Source: Zingiber officinale
Lineage: Eukaryota > Streptophyta > Magnoliopsida > Zingiberales > Zingiberaceae
Assembly (NCBI RefSeq): GCF_018446385.1
Contig: NC_055990.1
Location: 24,907,226-24,971,225 of the forward strand
Length of the DNA stretch: 64,000 bases
Reading direction: 5' to 3'
The translations under genes and the position numbers were made by a program. The notes under the pieces were generated by a model that made no database searches, had not been told where the DNA came from, and saw only the letters and a list, made by a program, of their open reading frames with translations. Positions 41,091-52,000 of the stretch are shown here, in pieces; the stretch's first letter is position 1; each line of letters opens with the position of its first letter.

Positions 41091-41126
41091 TGCTCCCGAC
41101 CACAGAAACTCTGTTAGAGCTGCCCT

Positions 41127-41620
41127 CTAGTCGTTCGAGAAGGTCATTCTTTCCATTTGGTCAATATGTGCCACTAGCGAGACTTGTTCGATCAACTGCC
41201 CTATGATGATTGGCGATAACGAACTGGTTAATTTTGCCAATTCATCTGCCGCTTGGTTCTCCGATCGGGAGATTTTTTGTATAATGACCTCTTGAAAGTT
41301 GGTCTTCACCTTTTCGAAGCCCTCTGCATAGAGCTTGAGCCGGGCATTACTTATCTTGAACGTCTCGGATAGATGCTGAGTAGCCAACTGAGAGTCTGAA
41401 TCGATGAGGACTTTTTTCACATGTCGAGCTGCCTGTAAACCGGCTATCAATGGTTCATACTTAGCTTTATTATTGGTGGCTCTACAGTCCAGTCAAATAG
41501 ATAGCTACATCCAATCTTCCCGTGGTGAGATGAGCAATATGCCGATTCTGCTACCTTGCCAAGTGGACGAGCCATCAACATATATCCTCCATGTTACCTT
41601 CGGCTCGTCACTCGGGACCT
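41127..41620 (-). pseudogene. Second (archaeal-type) RNase H domain of the Tat element
   Basis: WRIYVDGSSTWQGSRIGILL is followed, after a stop and frameshift, by MIAGLQAARHVKKVLIDSDS, QLATQHLSETF and SENQAADELAKLTSS. The YVDGSS start, the DSDSQL middle Asp and the ADELAKL end are the catalytic landmarks of this RNase H family, which the Tat clade acquired in addition to its own RNase H. Confidence 0.75.
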
Positions 41621-43139
41621 CTATGACGAGATCCGCCAAGGCCTGAGCCTTGATTACCGCTCGGAGTTGATATTGTATGTCGAATTCGCTCAGCTCGATC
41701 ATCCATTTGATCAGTCTTCCTAATGCCTCGGGGTTGAGAAGAATCCGTCCTAAGGAGCTATTAGTCAGCACAATGATTGAGTGTGCGAGGAAATATGGAC
41801 GAAGCATCCGAGCAGCGAGAATCAAAGCATAAGTTAATTTTTCCAGACCGATATAACGAGACCCTGCATCCTTCAATATATGGCTTAAAAAGTATATAGG
41901 TTGTTGCTCTTGGCCATTCTGCCTAACTAGAGCCGACCCAACCGCATACTCGTTGGATGATAAGTAGATCCAGAGCGGCTCACCAACAATTGGCTTACCT
42001 AATACGGACAAGGAGTTAAGATATTCCTTAAGCTCTTCTAATGCCCGATCGCACTCGGCGTCCCACTGGAATTTTGTAGCTCGGCAAAACACTTTGAAGA
42101 ATGGCAAGCTCCGGTCGGACGACTTCGATATGAATCTGGACAGCGCCGTGATCTGATCGGTCAGCCGTTGAACTTCCTTCAAGTTCCGAGGCGGTGATAT
42201 GTCTTGCAACGCTTTGACTTTGCTTGGATTGGCTTCAATCCCTCGCTCGGTGATGATGTTACCCAGGAAGCGACCACTCTTTGCGCCGAACAAACACTTG
42301 ATCGGGTTCAATTTTATTCCGTAGGCCTTCAGCACTCAGCAGGTCTCCTCGATATTTGCACATAGATCAGCAGCTCGGAGGGATTTTATTAATATGTCAT
42401 CGACGTATACCTCCATTTTACGTTCGATCTGCCGTCGGAACACCTTGTTCATTAGCCTCTAGTAAGTGACTCCGACATTCTTGAGTCCGAACAGCATGAC
42501 GTTGTAGCAGTACGTTCCGTCGGTCATAATGAAACTGACCTTCTCCTGGTCCTCGAGAGCGAGCAACACTTGATGACACCCTTGGTATGCGTCGAGCATG
42601 CAAATCAACTCGCAACCCGCCATTGAGTTCACCATCTGGTTTATCCTGGGTAACAGATAGAAGTCTTTTGGGCACGCCTTGTTCAAATTACGAAAGTCAA
42701 TGCAGACCTGTCATTTATTGCCTGGCTTAGAGACTAACACGACATTGGCTAGCCAGCTCGGGAATTGAACTTCCCTAATATGGCCGACCTCCAACAGCTT
42801 CTCTATCTCCACTCGGATAATCAAATTTTGCTCTACGCTGAAATCCCTCTTTCTTTGCTTCACCGGTCGAGTGTCCGGTAGGACATGAAGCTCGTGTTGA
42901 GCCACACTCGGGGAGATACCGGGAAGCTCGTGTGTTGACCAGGCAAACACATCATGATTTTGTCTAAGGCAGGTGACCAACTTTGCCTTCTTCTCCACCT
43001 CCAGGTCGGCGATGACAAAGGTGGTTGCTTCCGTTCGGCTGGGGTAGATATGAACCTCCTCCTCTTCGTACACCAATACAGGAGGCTTTTCAGTGATTGT
43101 GTTCACCTCCAGGTGTGGATTCTTCCGAGCGCTTCTCAC
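41621..43139 (-). pseudogene. Tat-clade reverse transcriptase and RNase H, broken
   Basis: It starts with the protease-RT linker (DVFAWSTHELPGISPSVAQH, VKQRKRDFS), then SWLANVVLVSKPGNK and MLDAYQGCHQ (the MDAYSGYNQI motif). YVDDIL lies at 42396-42407 (catalytic Asp pair), followed by LNPIKCLFGAKSGRFLG and the RNase H YALILAARMLRPYFLAHSII. Stops occur near 42330, 42460 and 42690. RT and RNase H copy the RNA into DNA; this copy is inactive. Confidence 0.82.
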
Positions 43140-43391
43140 TTAGGAGTTAACCATCTCGACGTAGCATCGCCGAGCGGTCAGCTGATCGCCTTTGACTTCG
43201 TCGACCCCGTCGTCCACCGGGAACTTTATCTTTTGGCAATAGGTAGATACCACCGCCTAGAATTCATTGAGGGCCGATTGGCCCAAGATGATATTGTAAG
43301 CCGATGATGCGCCCACCACGATGAAGTTAGCGGTCATGGTTCTCCTCAGTGGCTCTTCCCCAAGCGAGATGGTTAACTGGGCCTGTCCGAG

Positions 43392-43733
43392 CTACAATAC
43401 CTCATTGCCCGTGAAGCCGTATAGTGGGGTCGTCATAGGCAGCAACTCATTTCGATCGATTTGTAATTGATCGAACGTCTTCTTGAAGATGATGTTCATT
43501 GAACTCCCTGTATCAACGAAAGTTTGGTGAATAGTGAAATTAGCAATTACCGCTAGGATGATCAGTGCATCGTCATGAGGGATCTCCACTCCCTCCAAAT
43601 CGCTGGGGCCAAAGCTAATCTCGGGCCCTTCGGCTTTTTCCTTGCTGCATCCCACAATGTGGATCTCCAGTCGTCGAGCGTACAACTTCCTGTCTTTATT
43701 GGAGTCGCCACCAGTCGGCCCACCGACGATCAT
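43392..43733 (-). pseudogene. Tat-clade aspartic protease region
   Basis: The 113-codon open part contains ISFGPSDLEGVEIPHDDALI, then HQTFVDTGSSMNIIF, a complete DTGSS active-site motif. It is followed by the usual PLYGFTGN. It joins gag upstream and the RT linker downstream, with a stop and unmatched text in between (43140-43390). The active site is intact, but the reading frame is not continuous with its neighbours. Confidence 0.75.
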
Positions 43734-43999
43734 GCCTATTTCTCCTCAGGCAGTATTGCTTCTGTTTTCTTCTTCCCGAGCGAAGAGTCTATTTCACTCG
43801 GCCGGGACTCGAGCAGGATCAGTGTTATCCCTCCCCTGGTGTCGATTGCGTCGTTTGAGTGCTCTTCTTTTGTCCTCTCGCCGCCAGGCAAATCGTTGTC
43901 TATGTCGTCGATCGGGAGTTGGAGATCGACGGCGATATCCTCTTAGAGTCTGTCGGTTATCGATCGACATCATATCGTAACAGTCACGTGTGTTGTGCA

Positions 44000-45150
44000 T
44001 CACCGACTGATGAAAGGATCAAAACATGGGCATCCATACCTTGCCTCTTGTCGTCTTCTGCCAAACTGGAGGCCACATGCTGTATGGCATGTGTCCTGGC
44101 CTCTTGGTGCGGCCGAGCTCCCTCTGCTCTTGGCCCTTTGAGCAGCTGGTGGCTGTTTGACGGTCGTCGCTCGGGCGCCGGCGCGAGTTCGACCGGCGTT
44201 TCCTTCTTCCTTATTGTCTGGGCTTCCTTCACATTTATGTACTCATTGGCTTTCCTGAGCAGGCGGTCGAAGTCCCTAGGTAGCTTCTGGATGAGCGATT
44301 GGAAGAGCTCTCATTTAACCAGCCCTTGAGTGAAGGCGTTCATCATCGTCTCAGATGAAACTGAAGGGATATCCATGACTACTTGATTGAAATGCTTGAT
44401 ATACGCTTGGAGCGCTTCCTTGGGCCCCTGCTTTAAGGCAAAGAGATTGACGCTCGTCTTTTGATAGCGTCGGCTACTGGGGAAATGATGCTGGAGCACA
44501 GCTTGGAAGTCCTTGAAGTTATGTATCGAGTCATCCGACAGTCTTCAGAACCAACACTGCGCCGAGCCAGAGAGAGTAGTGAGAAAGACTCGGCACTTCA
44601 CCCCATCCGTGTACTGGTGCAGCGTGGCCGCATTATCAAACTTATCCAGATGATCATCTGGATCAGTCGTTCTGTTGTATTCCCCGATCGCCAGTGGAGT
44701 ATAGTGCTGGGGTAGAGGATCACACAAGATCGCTTGGGAGAACTGCAGATTGATCCGCTCGGGCGAAGCTTGACTTCTGAGTGCCTTTCCTTTACGCGTA
44801 TCCCGAACGGGAGTGTCGTCCGAAGATGACCCCCTTTCCTGGTTCGCCTGCGCTATTTCTAAGGGGGTTTGGAACAAGGCGTGATGAAATGAGATGGGCG
44901 CGGGCGACACTTCCTGTGTGCTGGTCCGACCTCTATTCTTCCCCCATATGGAAATGGGTTTCGGTCGGTCTTCCAATCCCGCTTGTCCTCCTGCTGTCGA
45001 CGTCGCTTGTTATTGTACTAGCCGATAAATGCTTGCTGTTGCTGCTGCTCGAACATCTTCGCTGCTCAGGCTTACACGAGCATGTCGAGCTCCTCTTTAG
45101 TGAGTGTCACGGTGGTAAGTTGTCTAGCATCCTCCATCTTATGCAGGTTA
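44000..45150 (-). pseudogene. Tat-clade gag, broken
   Basis: The minus strand gives EYNRTTDPDDHLDKFDNAAT, FLTTLSGSAQCWF, then in the next frame SSRRYQKTSVNLFALKQGPK, YIKHFNQVVMDIP and ETMMNAFTQGL. This is the standard retrotransposon gag core (usual text: DP..HL..F..A.., F..SL.G.A..WF, ...SSR...KT...L...KQ....L..Y+.RFN). A basic Arg-rich region (43800-44000) follows toward protease. At least two frameshifts are present. Confidence 0.75.
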
Positions 45151-45162
45151 AGTTCTTATAGA

Positions 45163-45174
45163 TGGCGCCAAATA
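45163..45174 (-). other. Primer-binding site of the Tat element
   Basis: On the minus strand, ATTTGGCGCCATC directly follows the LTR end. TGGCGCC-type primer sites are usual for the Tat/Athila group (not the initiator-Met tRNA). Confidence 0.6.
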
Positions 45175-46060
45175 TGATTTTGTCCAAAAGTCGATAAGAT
45201 GGAAAGCTGAGGATGTGGCGCTCCCACTGACCGTCTGTAGACCCCGCTCAGACCTACAATACAGATTACGTCAGTGCCGAGCCAGGGAAGGGGTCTCCTG
45301 CGTTGACCCTCCGACGCTCAAGTCAATCACCGACGATGAAGTAGAAGGCGGAGTGGAATGAACAGTAGCGAGAACAATGTCTATCGCGTATTGCGTACCT
45401 CCGTTGATGCTTGGACCCCCCCCCCCTTTATATAGATCTCCTGTAGCACGCGTGCACGCTCCCCAAGGCGAGCACGTTTTCTAAAGTTTTCCCTGAAAAG
45501 AATTGTAAGTAAAGTGTCCCTGACGCAGTACCTTAATAGGCCGAGCATATCTTTAAAGTGACAGTGGAAGCTTCCGTCGTACGATCTTCTGGTTGTCTAT
45601 GCTCGGTGTCAGCGGCACTAACTCCCAAAAGGATGTCAATGGATACTAGAGAGAGTATGCTGCTAGGCCGAGCGGGTTGGCCGCTCGGCCGGAGCTTTGC
45701 TGTTCCTATGTCTCGTCCGCTCGGTCGGGGCTCAAATGTGTTTGTGTCACGTCCGTTCGGCCGGAATTCCACTGTGCTTGTGTCACGTCCACTCGGTCAG
45801 AATTCTACTGTGCTTATGCAACATCCGCTTGGCCCGGCTCCTGCACATCGTCTCCTCCTCCGTTCGGCGTCATATACTCCATTAAGCATCAGTCATTTGA
45901 CCTCCCCATGTCGAAGGCGGGATCAGACCGGGACCTTCTCTCCCCGGTTGGGGCATGCTTGCCCGACTGGCCAATACTATCTGCGTGTTGATCGCCTTAA
46001 CTTTGACCTCCACCATGTGAGCTATCCTCTGCGGGGTGGGGCCCCTCCTCATCACCGCAT
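45175..46060 (-). repeat. 5' LTR of the Tat element
   Basis: The minus-strand LTR ends at 45175 next to the primer site. A TATA box (minus TATATAAA, plus strand 45427-45434) lies about 250 nt before that end, next to a C/G homopolymer run. Its upstream half contains about four 51-bp repeats with CCGCTCGGCCGG-like cores (45665-45840). The outer end near 46060 is approximate. Confidence 0.6.
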
Positions 46061-46069
46061 CATCAATAT

Positions 46070-46280
46070 TTTCATTGTATTCTTCAAATGGTCCTTTATC
46101 AATAGAATTTGTCTTCTTACAACAAATGACAACCATTTCCTTGTATGCAGTAGATGTGAAAGTGTTACTTACTCGATTATCATTAACTTGTTGATGTAAC
46201 ATAACATCTATAAAAATGTTATCTATTTCATTAGTGCACTTAATCATATCCTTCTTGACTTGTTCGACCGTAGAACTCAT
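46070..46280 (-). pseudogene. PIF/Harbinger ORF1 (Myb/SANT-like) N-terminal remnant
   Basis: It starts MSSTVEQVKKDMIKCTNEID and continues FIDVMLHQQVN.NRV.NTFTSTAYKEMV. This resembles the Myb/SANT-like partner protein of plant PIF elements (W+DEMD..FI+A++ .Q...G.R..GTFT..AY..M), with the key Trp replaced by Cys. The rest is lost where the Tat LTR begins. It lies downstream of the transposase on the same strand. Confidence 0.6.
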
Positions 46281-46552
46281 TTCTACTCAATACCTGTATC
46301 AAATGCATATGTGACAATGAAAAAAAAATCAAATCTTATACATAGTTTAAACTCGTTTCATTCAACTATATAATATTGGATTGACAAACATAATCAATGC
46401 ATAAAAATAATATCCAATCGAAGAACGTCTAGTAATAAGATTTAGCAATAGGATACTCAAAATATCACATTATTCAAATTAAGCATTATTAATCAATATG
46501 CTACATCAAAACATTCTCATAATTTTCCAAATAAAACCAAATAAGTCTTTCT

Positions 46553-47640
46553 TTAGTTGTTATTGTAATCCAACCACGTAACATTAACTATGTTATCCTT
46601 GATCATATTCTCTTGCCTCCCATTAACATCTTGTCTCTCATTGTAACTCACTTCATTATCATAATTTGCACTCAATTCATGATCCACTTCACGAATCAAC
46701 CTCTCGTCCACCCCTATTAAGAAATTATAAAGAATACAACACACTAAGATAATGCCTGTGTGAATGTCAATTTCATAGTAAGGTTCTATTCCACTAACAA
46801 TAATTGAAAACCTCTTCTTTAAAACCTCGCCAACTCTCTCAATTGCATTGTAAAGAGATGCATATCTAAGATTGAATAATTCTTTTGCATTTGTAAGGTC
46901 ACATCTTGAGTATTCCTTTAATTGATAATGAATTCTTTGATAAGGGGTAATTAAATCCCTTTTCAACATAATCAGAATCAACTAAATAGTATTTACCTAT
47001 CAACAAACAAAGGATATAGGTTTAATCATATTTACTTCCAAACATTGTCCACTAATAAACATTAATTGTAAACTAAATACCATGAGGAATTATTAATTTA
47101 TCATGTCTAGATAGCGCATTTTTGACGATTCGAGAATCGAATGTAGTTCCTTCCCACCCAAATAAGATATATGTGAACTTCAAGTTGAAAGAGCATGTCG
47201 CCAACACATTCGTAGTGGGTCAATCCTTTCTTCCTCTATATCTAGGTGTGTCTACATCGGATACTTTAACATGCATATGAGTTCCATTAATGCACCAACA
47301 CAATCATACAATTAGGAGACAATGAGCATATTTAGCTACAAAGTACCTTACAAACCTTCTAATATTCAAAATAAGTGTTACATTGAAGTGAGTAGAATCT
47401 ACTACTACTCTATATAAGCAAAGGGATTTTAGATCCATCTAGTTACGTTGCTTTATAAAATCAGTATGAAGTTCAATAATGGCTTTTAAGACTTAATAAA
47501 AATGATTATTAATAGTCCATGTACTTCGACAAAAGAAAAAACTCAACTCTTGATATTTGACATCATAGCCAGGCAAATATAAAAATTTAACAACTTTCTC
47601 TTCAACACTTGAATTCCTATTGGTTTTTACCCTTTGTTGT
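46553..47640 (-). pseudogene. PIF/Harbinger DDE transposase, decayed
   Basis: The minus strand, from high to low coordinates, gives an N-terminal helix region (VEEKVVKFLYLPGYDVKYQE), then CIGAINGTHMHVKVSDVDTP (catalytic Asp of the GAIDGTH motif decayed to Asn). RYRGRK, NVLATCSF, SRIVKNALSRHDK and finally YQLKEYSRCDLTNAKELFNL, RYASLYNAIERVGEVLKKRF and CCILYNFLIGVDE follow. These are the DDE_Tnp_4 landmarks in order. Stops and shifts occur between pieces; the last 142 codons are open. Terminal inverted repeats could not be found. With ORF1 at 46070-46280 it is one decayed autonomous element. Confidence 0.85.
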
Positions 47641-48370
47641 ACTTTCATAGTTCACACAAGCCAACAAAATCATCCACACTTACCATAAGAATGTTACGGC
47701 AAGCCTCATTAGATGTTATCAAAAACAAATAACAGTTGTAATAGTTAAAGATGAGTCATCCATAAATCAAGTTAATTAATGGTGTTTATGAGAATTTCAT
47801 AATTATAGATTTAGTCCACTAAAAATTTCTCCCAGAAGTGAATTATCATATAATCAGCTTTAGGGTGATGATTAGCAACACAAAGGGGCAAAATCAAAGC
47901 CAGTCTTGGGATCAAGGTAAAATGGCATGTATTTTAATTGAAAATTAAAACAATGATAGAAACCATCCAAACGTACAGTAATCGATGTGCAGGATAACTA
48001 AACGCGTAGCAGTCGTTAGTAATTGCAGGAGCAATCGTAGAAGAAAACTGGAGCAACGACGTGCATCAATCACAAAATAGTTGCTTACAATAGTTGTGGA
48101 TCAATCATGAGAGCGGCAATCTTGGAACAGCAGTAGCAATCACGGAAGAGAAAATAAGGGTGTAGTAGTCACAGAAGAGACAAAGAGCAATCGACGGGTG
48201 AGGAGGTCCGCAAGACAGGAGGAAGAGGCAATCAGTGATCAGAAAGAAAAAGAAAAAAAAAAAAAAGGTTTAGTGATATTTATGTGATTTCCTGTTTTCA
48301 CTTTTCCTTCGTCTTTTCGTCCGATTCAGAGGGGATAAATTTTATTCACCAAAGGAATATGATTTTCACG
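47641..48370. other. Probable flank of the PIF element
   Basis: No coding motif. Repeated 'agcaatc(a/g)' and 'gcagtagcaatcac' words suggest decayed subterminal sequence. It ends in an A-rich run near 48250. Confidence 0.35.
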
Positions 48371-49026
48371 GCCTTTAAATTTTTAATCAAGTAAATAATA
48401 AAAAAAATTCCGCAGCGGAAATTTACCTCTTATTTTACTTTCCCTACCTCCAAGTAAACAAAGTGTAAATCTTCTAGCCTTGTCACTTTCAAAATTTACC
48501 ACAAACTCATTATCAATCATTCAACTTTGCTATTGTGAGTTTTTAAGTTCACATGGTTCTCATCATCCATGCAAATCCAGACACAACAGCACCAAGACAT
48601 GATAAAAGTGAGATTGGTTTTGTTGTAATAAGAATGGCCTTCGAGTTTGTATATGCAAACCAAGAAAGAACAGCTGAAACATAATTGCTTCACTGACATT
48701 TGCAATTAACTATGTAGATCCAACCTGAAACTACCATCAACACATTTGAAGATGTCACAAAATGGATGTTATGAAAATACAATACAAGGCCTATACATGA
48801 ACATACGTGGGTGCAATTAGAAGATCAAAAGACCAATATGCAAATAAAAACCTCAACAGTCCTAGTTTCTTCCATGCAATAATTACAGTCTAGCATCTCA
48901 CTATCGCCGCCATGAAACAGAACTTGAGATATTGTTTGTTGCAACTCACCTTTAAGCTCCCTAGGCACCTGAAAGTATGGAGAGATCTACAGACACAAAC
49001 AGCAAATGTTTCAATTAGTGCACCAT
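48371..49026 (-). other. Downstream region and probable 3' UTR of AGD14
   Basis: AT-rich sequence after the stop at 49027 (minus strand). No other gene is recognisable. The poly-A position could not be decided. Confidence 0.45.
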
Positions 49027-52000
49027 TTAACCAAAAGGATTTCCGCCTGGAGAAGAAGTTGGGGTATGTGATGGATAGTTTCTGGAGTCTAAATGCTGGT
49101 TCAATGCAAGTCCTTCCATGTTAAACCCACCAGATTGATGCCTGCATTCACAACAAAGACTAACATCATTACTTCTGAAGCTATTCAAAGAAATGATATT
49201 TGTAAATGGAAATTGCCAGCATATGGTCTTCAGAGATTATTATTTGTAAGGATCTTTGTCTACTACATTAAAAGAAGAAAGATAAAGGAGGAAGCAATTT
49301 TTAGCTCCTTTTCCCAGACGTGATTCCGTCCAAGAGTGGATTGGAAAAGCATGGAAACGTTGAGAAGGTTTTAGAAAAAGACTAATTTAGCTTTGCAGCT
49401 CCCAGGAACAACAAGATTAAAGGTTTGAGTTTTTTGGATTGACCACATCCTTCCTCATTTCCTCGCTTTTCAAATAGACAAGACTAAGGAACCACTCTCA
49501 CCTCCCTTGCCATCACTTTTCATTCTTTCCACACTTCATTCCCTCAAGTATCTTAAGAATATTTCTCTGGTTCCAAAATAGAGAGTGCCACCACCAGCAT
49601 CACCAAGCATTTTGATTTAATCTCCAAATATCACATAGCAATTTAGAAGCTAAAACGACGTACATTTTCTATCAATTAGCTTAACAATTTTTCTGCATTC
49701 TAAATCATCTAGACTCCCCAGCATGGAGAGATTAATTTAAAAAGAAAAAAGAAAAAAAAAGTTAACTGCAAGGAACTTACATAGCAGAAAACATAGAACT
49801 AGATGGTGCAACAGCCACATGCCTTGCACCTTGCTGAACCACATTTGGACCTGAGGATATTGAACTTTACCATCAGCATCAACAAATAATTAGCCAATGG
49901 ACATATTGAACAACAACACAAAATTCAAATGTTAAAATTCTACCTCGAGGCATAGTTGGCATTGGAATTTGTTGTGGGGGCAGCCACTGTTGGGTCGGAA
50001 AGCTGGATGTGCGCACAAAATATGAATGGTCATCGAAACTAGAAAATGCTCCCTGAGGAACAGTTGACATTGGAGTTTGTTGTTGGGCCAACCACTGTTG
50101 GGTGGGTAAGCTCGACGTGCGCAGTATTGATGAATGGCCATCTACATTAGGCAGTGCTGCTTGCAAAGGTGCTAAATTTGGGAACTACAACGTAGGGAAA
50201 AAAGAAATACATGTAAGAAAAGATGACCATGGCAATAGACTTTAGTTGTCATGAATATTTTACTTCACAAAAAGTCACGAGATACTTTAATTTTATTTTA
50301 ATTTATGTTACACAAGGAGCATTGCTTTGAAAAATATCTACCTGCTCCTAAACAACTCATGCAAGCTGCATAAGCTTATGCAGCAAGTGACACATGACAC
50401 TGGCATAAGGCCGCAAAGGATCATGCGAAATAGACCAATGTTCAACTTGTTAATGTGGCACAAGGTGACTCGCTCACCCCATGTACCCCTCCACGTCCGT
50501 CCCAAGGCAGTTGGAAGGGAGGTAAATCACGGTGACCAAGCGACGTCTTTTTAGGTGAGAGGGATTTTATTCCCCATGAGATTGTTCCCCCGCGGATTCG
50601 ACCGCCTACTTTCATGTGACAACAATCTATCACCCGAGTACCAACTCGGCTACCCATGGGGTCAATGTCCAACTTGTTAAGCTCCATGTCATATTAAAGT
50701 TAATATTGATCAAACCTATTTTTCTAAAAATTAATCTTATTTCTTAGGTCAACAAGTAAATTGTCATCTGGATTGTAGTGGTTGGTTATCATACATTGTC
50801 AAATGTTGAGATTTTGTATATTGAAGTTATGGATTGGTTATAATGTTTCATTTAATCATTAAGTGATACATAAATTTTGTGTGAATGCTAACTCAATTTT
50901 CTGACACGTGATGTTAATATGATTAATGCTTCTTTAAAAAAAATGCAGTTCTATATGGTGTATGTGTTATGTAGTGGCTCAACTGTACATCGCTTGCATA
51001 AGCTATTTGAAACTTTGATAAGAAGAAATTTGACTAATAGCTGAAAATACCGTGGAAGCATGAACTAATCTAGGCTCTTCAGCAAGAGCAAAGGGGTTTG
51101 CATGTGTCAAAGAATGAGCAAAAGTTGGCATGGCCTGCAGCATAAAAAATCAAGGCATGTCAATATGAAACAAACTGACCAACCAACAAAATGATTCCTT
51201 CCAGAAAATGATAAGAAACAGGGCATACGATTGAAGATGGATATTGCACTTGCATGCCATAACCCATATAAGGTTGAGGTGTCTGATAGTAAGGGAATGG
51301 TCCAAATGAAGAAGGGTAAGTCATAGTGAACAAGTCCTGCAATGGGCATTAATTTCATGATGAAGTTCCACAACTTCGAGAATGTAAGCCATAGAAATAC
51401 TTTGTAATCAAATGAATACCGGAGGAAGTTCTTTTCTTGTGCCTGGTCTAGCCACTGCATTTATAGGCTGTTGTGAAATTCCAGTAGTGCTTTGATGATT
51501 TGGTGTATTTACCACTTGAGAAGATTGCCCAGTTATAGCAGATACAAGTCCATGAACAATTGGAGACACCTGTTGTAGAAAGTTTACAAATCATAATCAG
51601 TTAACTAAAGATGTTGGGTTAAAAATTTAACCAAAGCTAACCGGATTGTATGGAGGCCCAGAAATTGATGTGCTAAATGGTGGATTGCTTGAAACATTAG
51701 GAACTTCGAATAGAGATGAATGATTCTGGTGACTGATTGACAATTGCACTGGATTACTCTGGTTTGATAATGAAATAGTCCCAGCAACAACAGAATGGGC
51801 TGGGTCGGCAGTTGAAGCAATCTGCGGAATTGACAATTGGTACAGAAATGATTCTGCTGGGCTTCCCATTGAAGTAACCTGAGTCGGTTTAAGAGAGGAA
51901 GAGTCATCAAATGATGCCCAACCTCCACCCTCAGCAGGTGATGTGGTGGTTTGATGGGTAATAAACTGATCTGTAGCTCTAACAGAATCTGGACCCGGAT

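Larger units (their letters stand above)
39912..46060 (-). mobile_element. Tat-clade Ty3/gypsy retrotransposon, defective
   Basis: On the minus strand the order is LTR (46060-45175), primer site (45174-45163), gag, protease, RT, RNase H, a second RNase H-type domain and integrase. A tandem array lies beyond pol at 39404-39811. The extra RNase H between RNase H and integrase is the mark of the Tat clade. All coding parts carry stops or frameshifts. A second LTR at the low-coordinate end was not found, so that end is truncated or too diverged. Confidence 0.8.
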
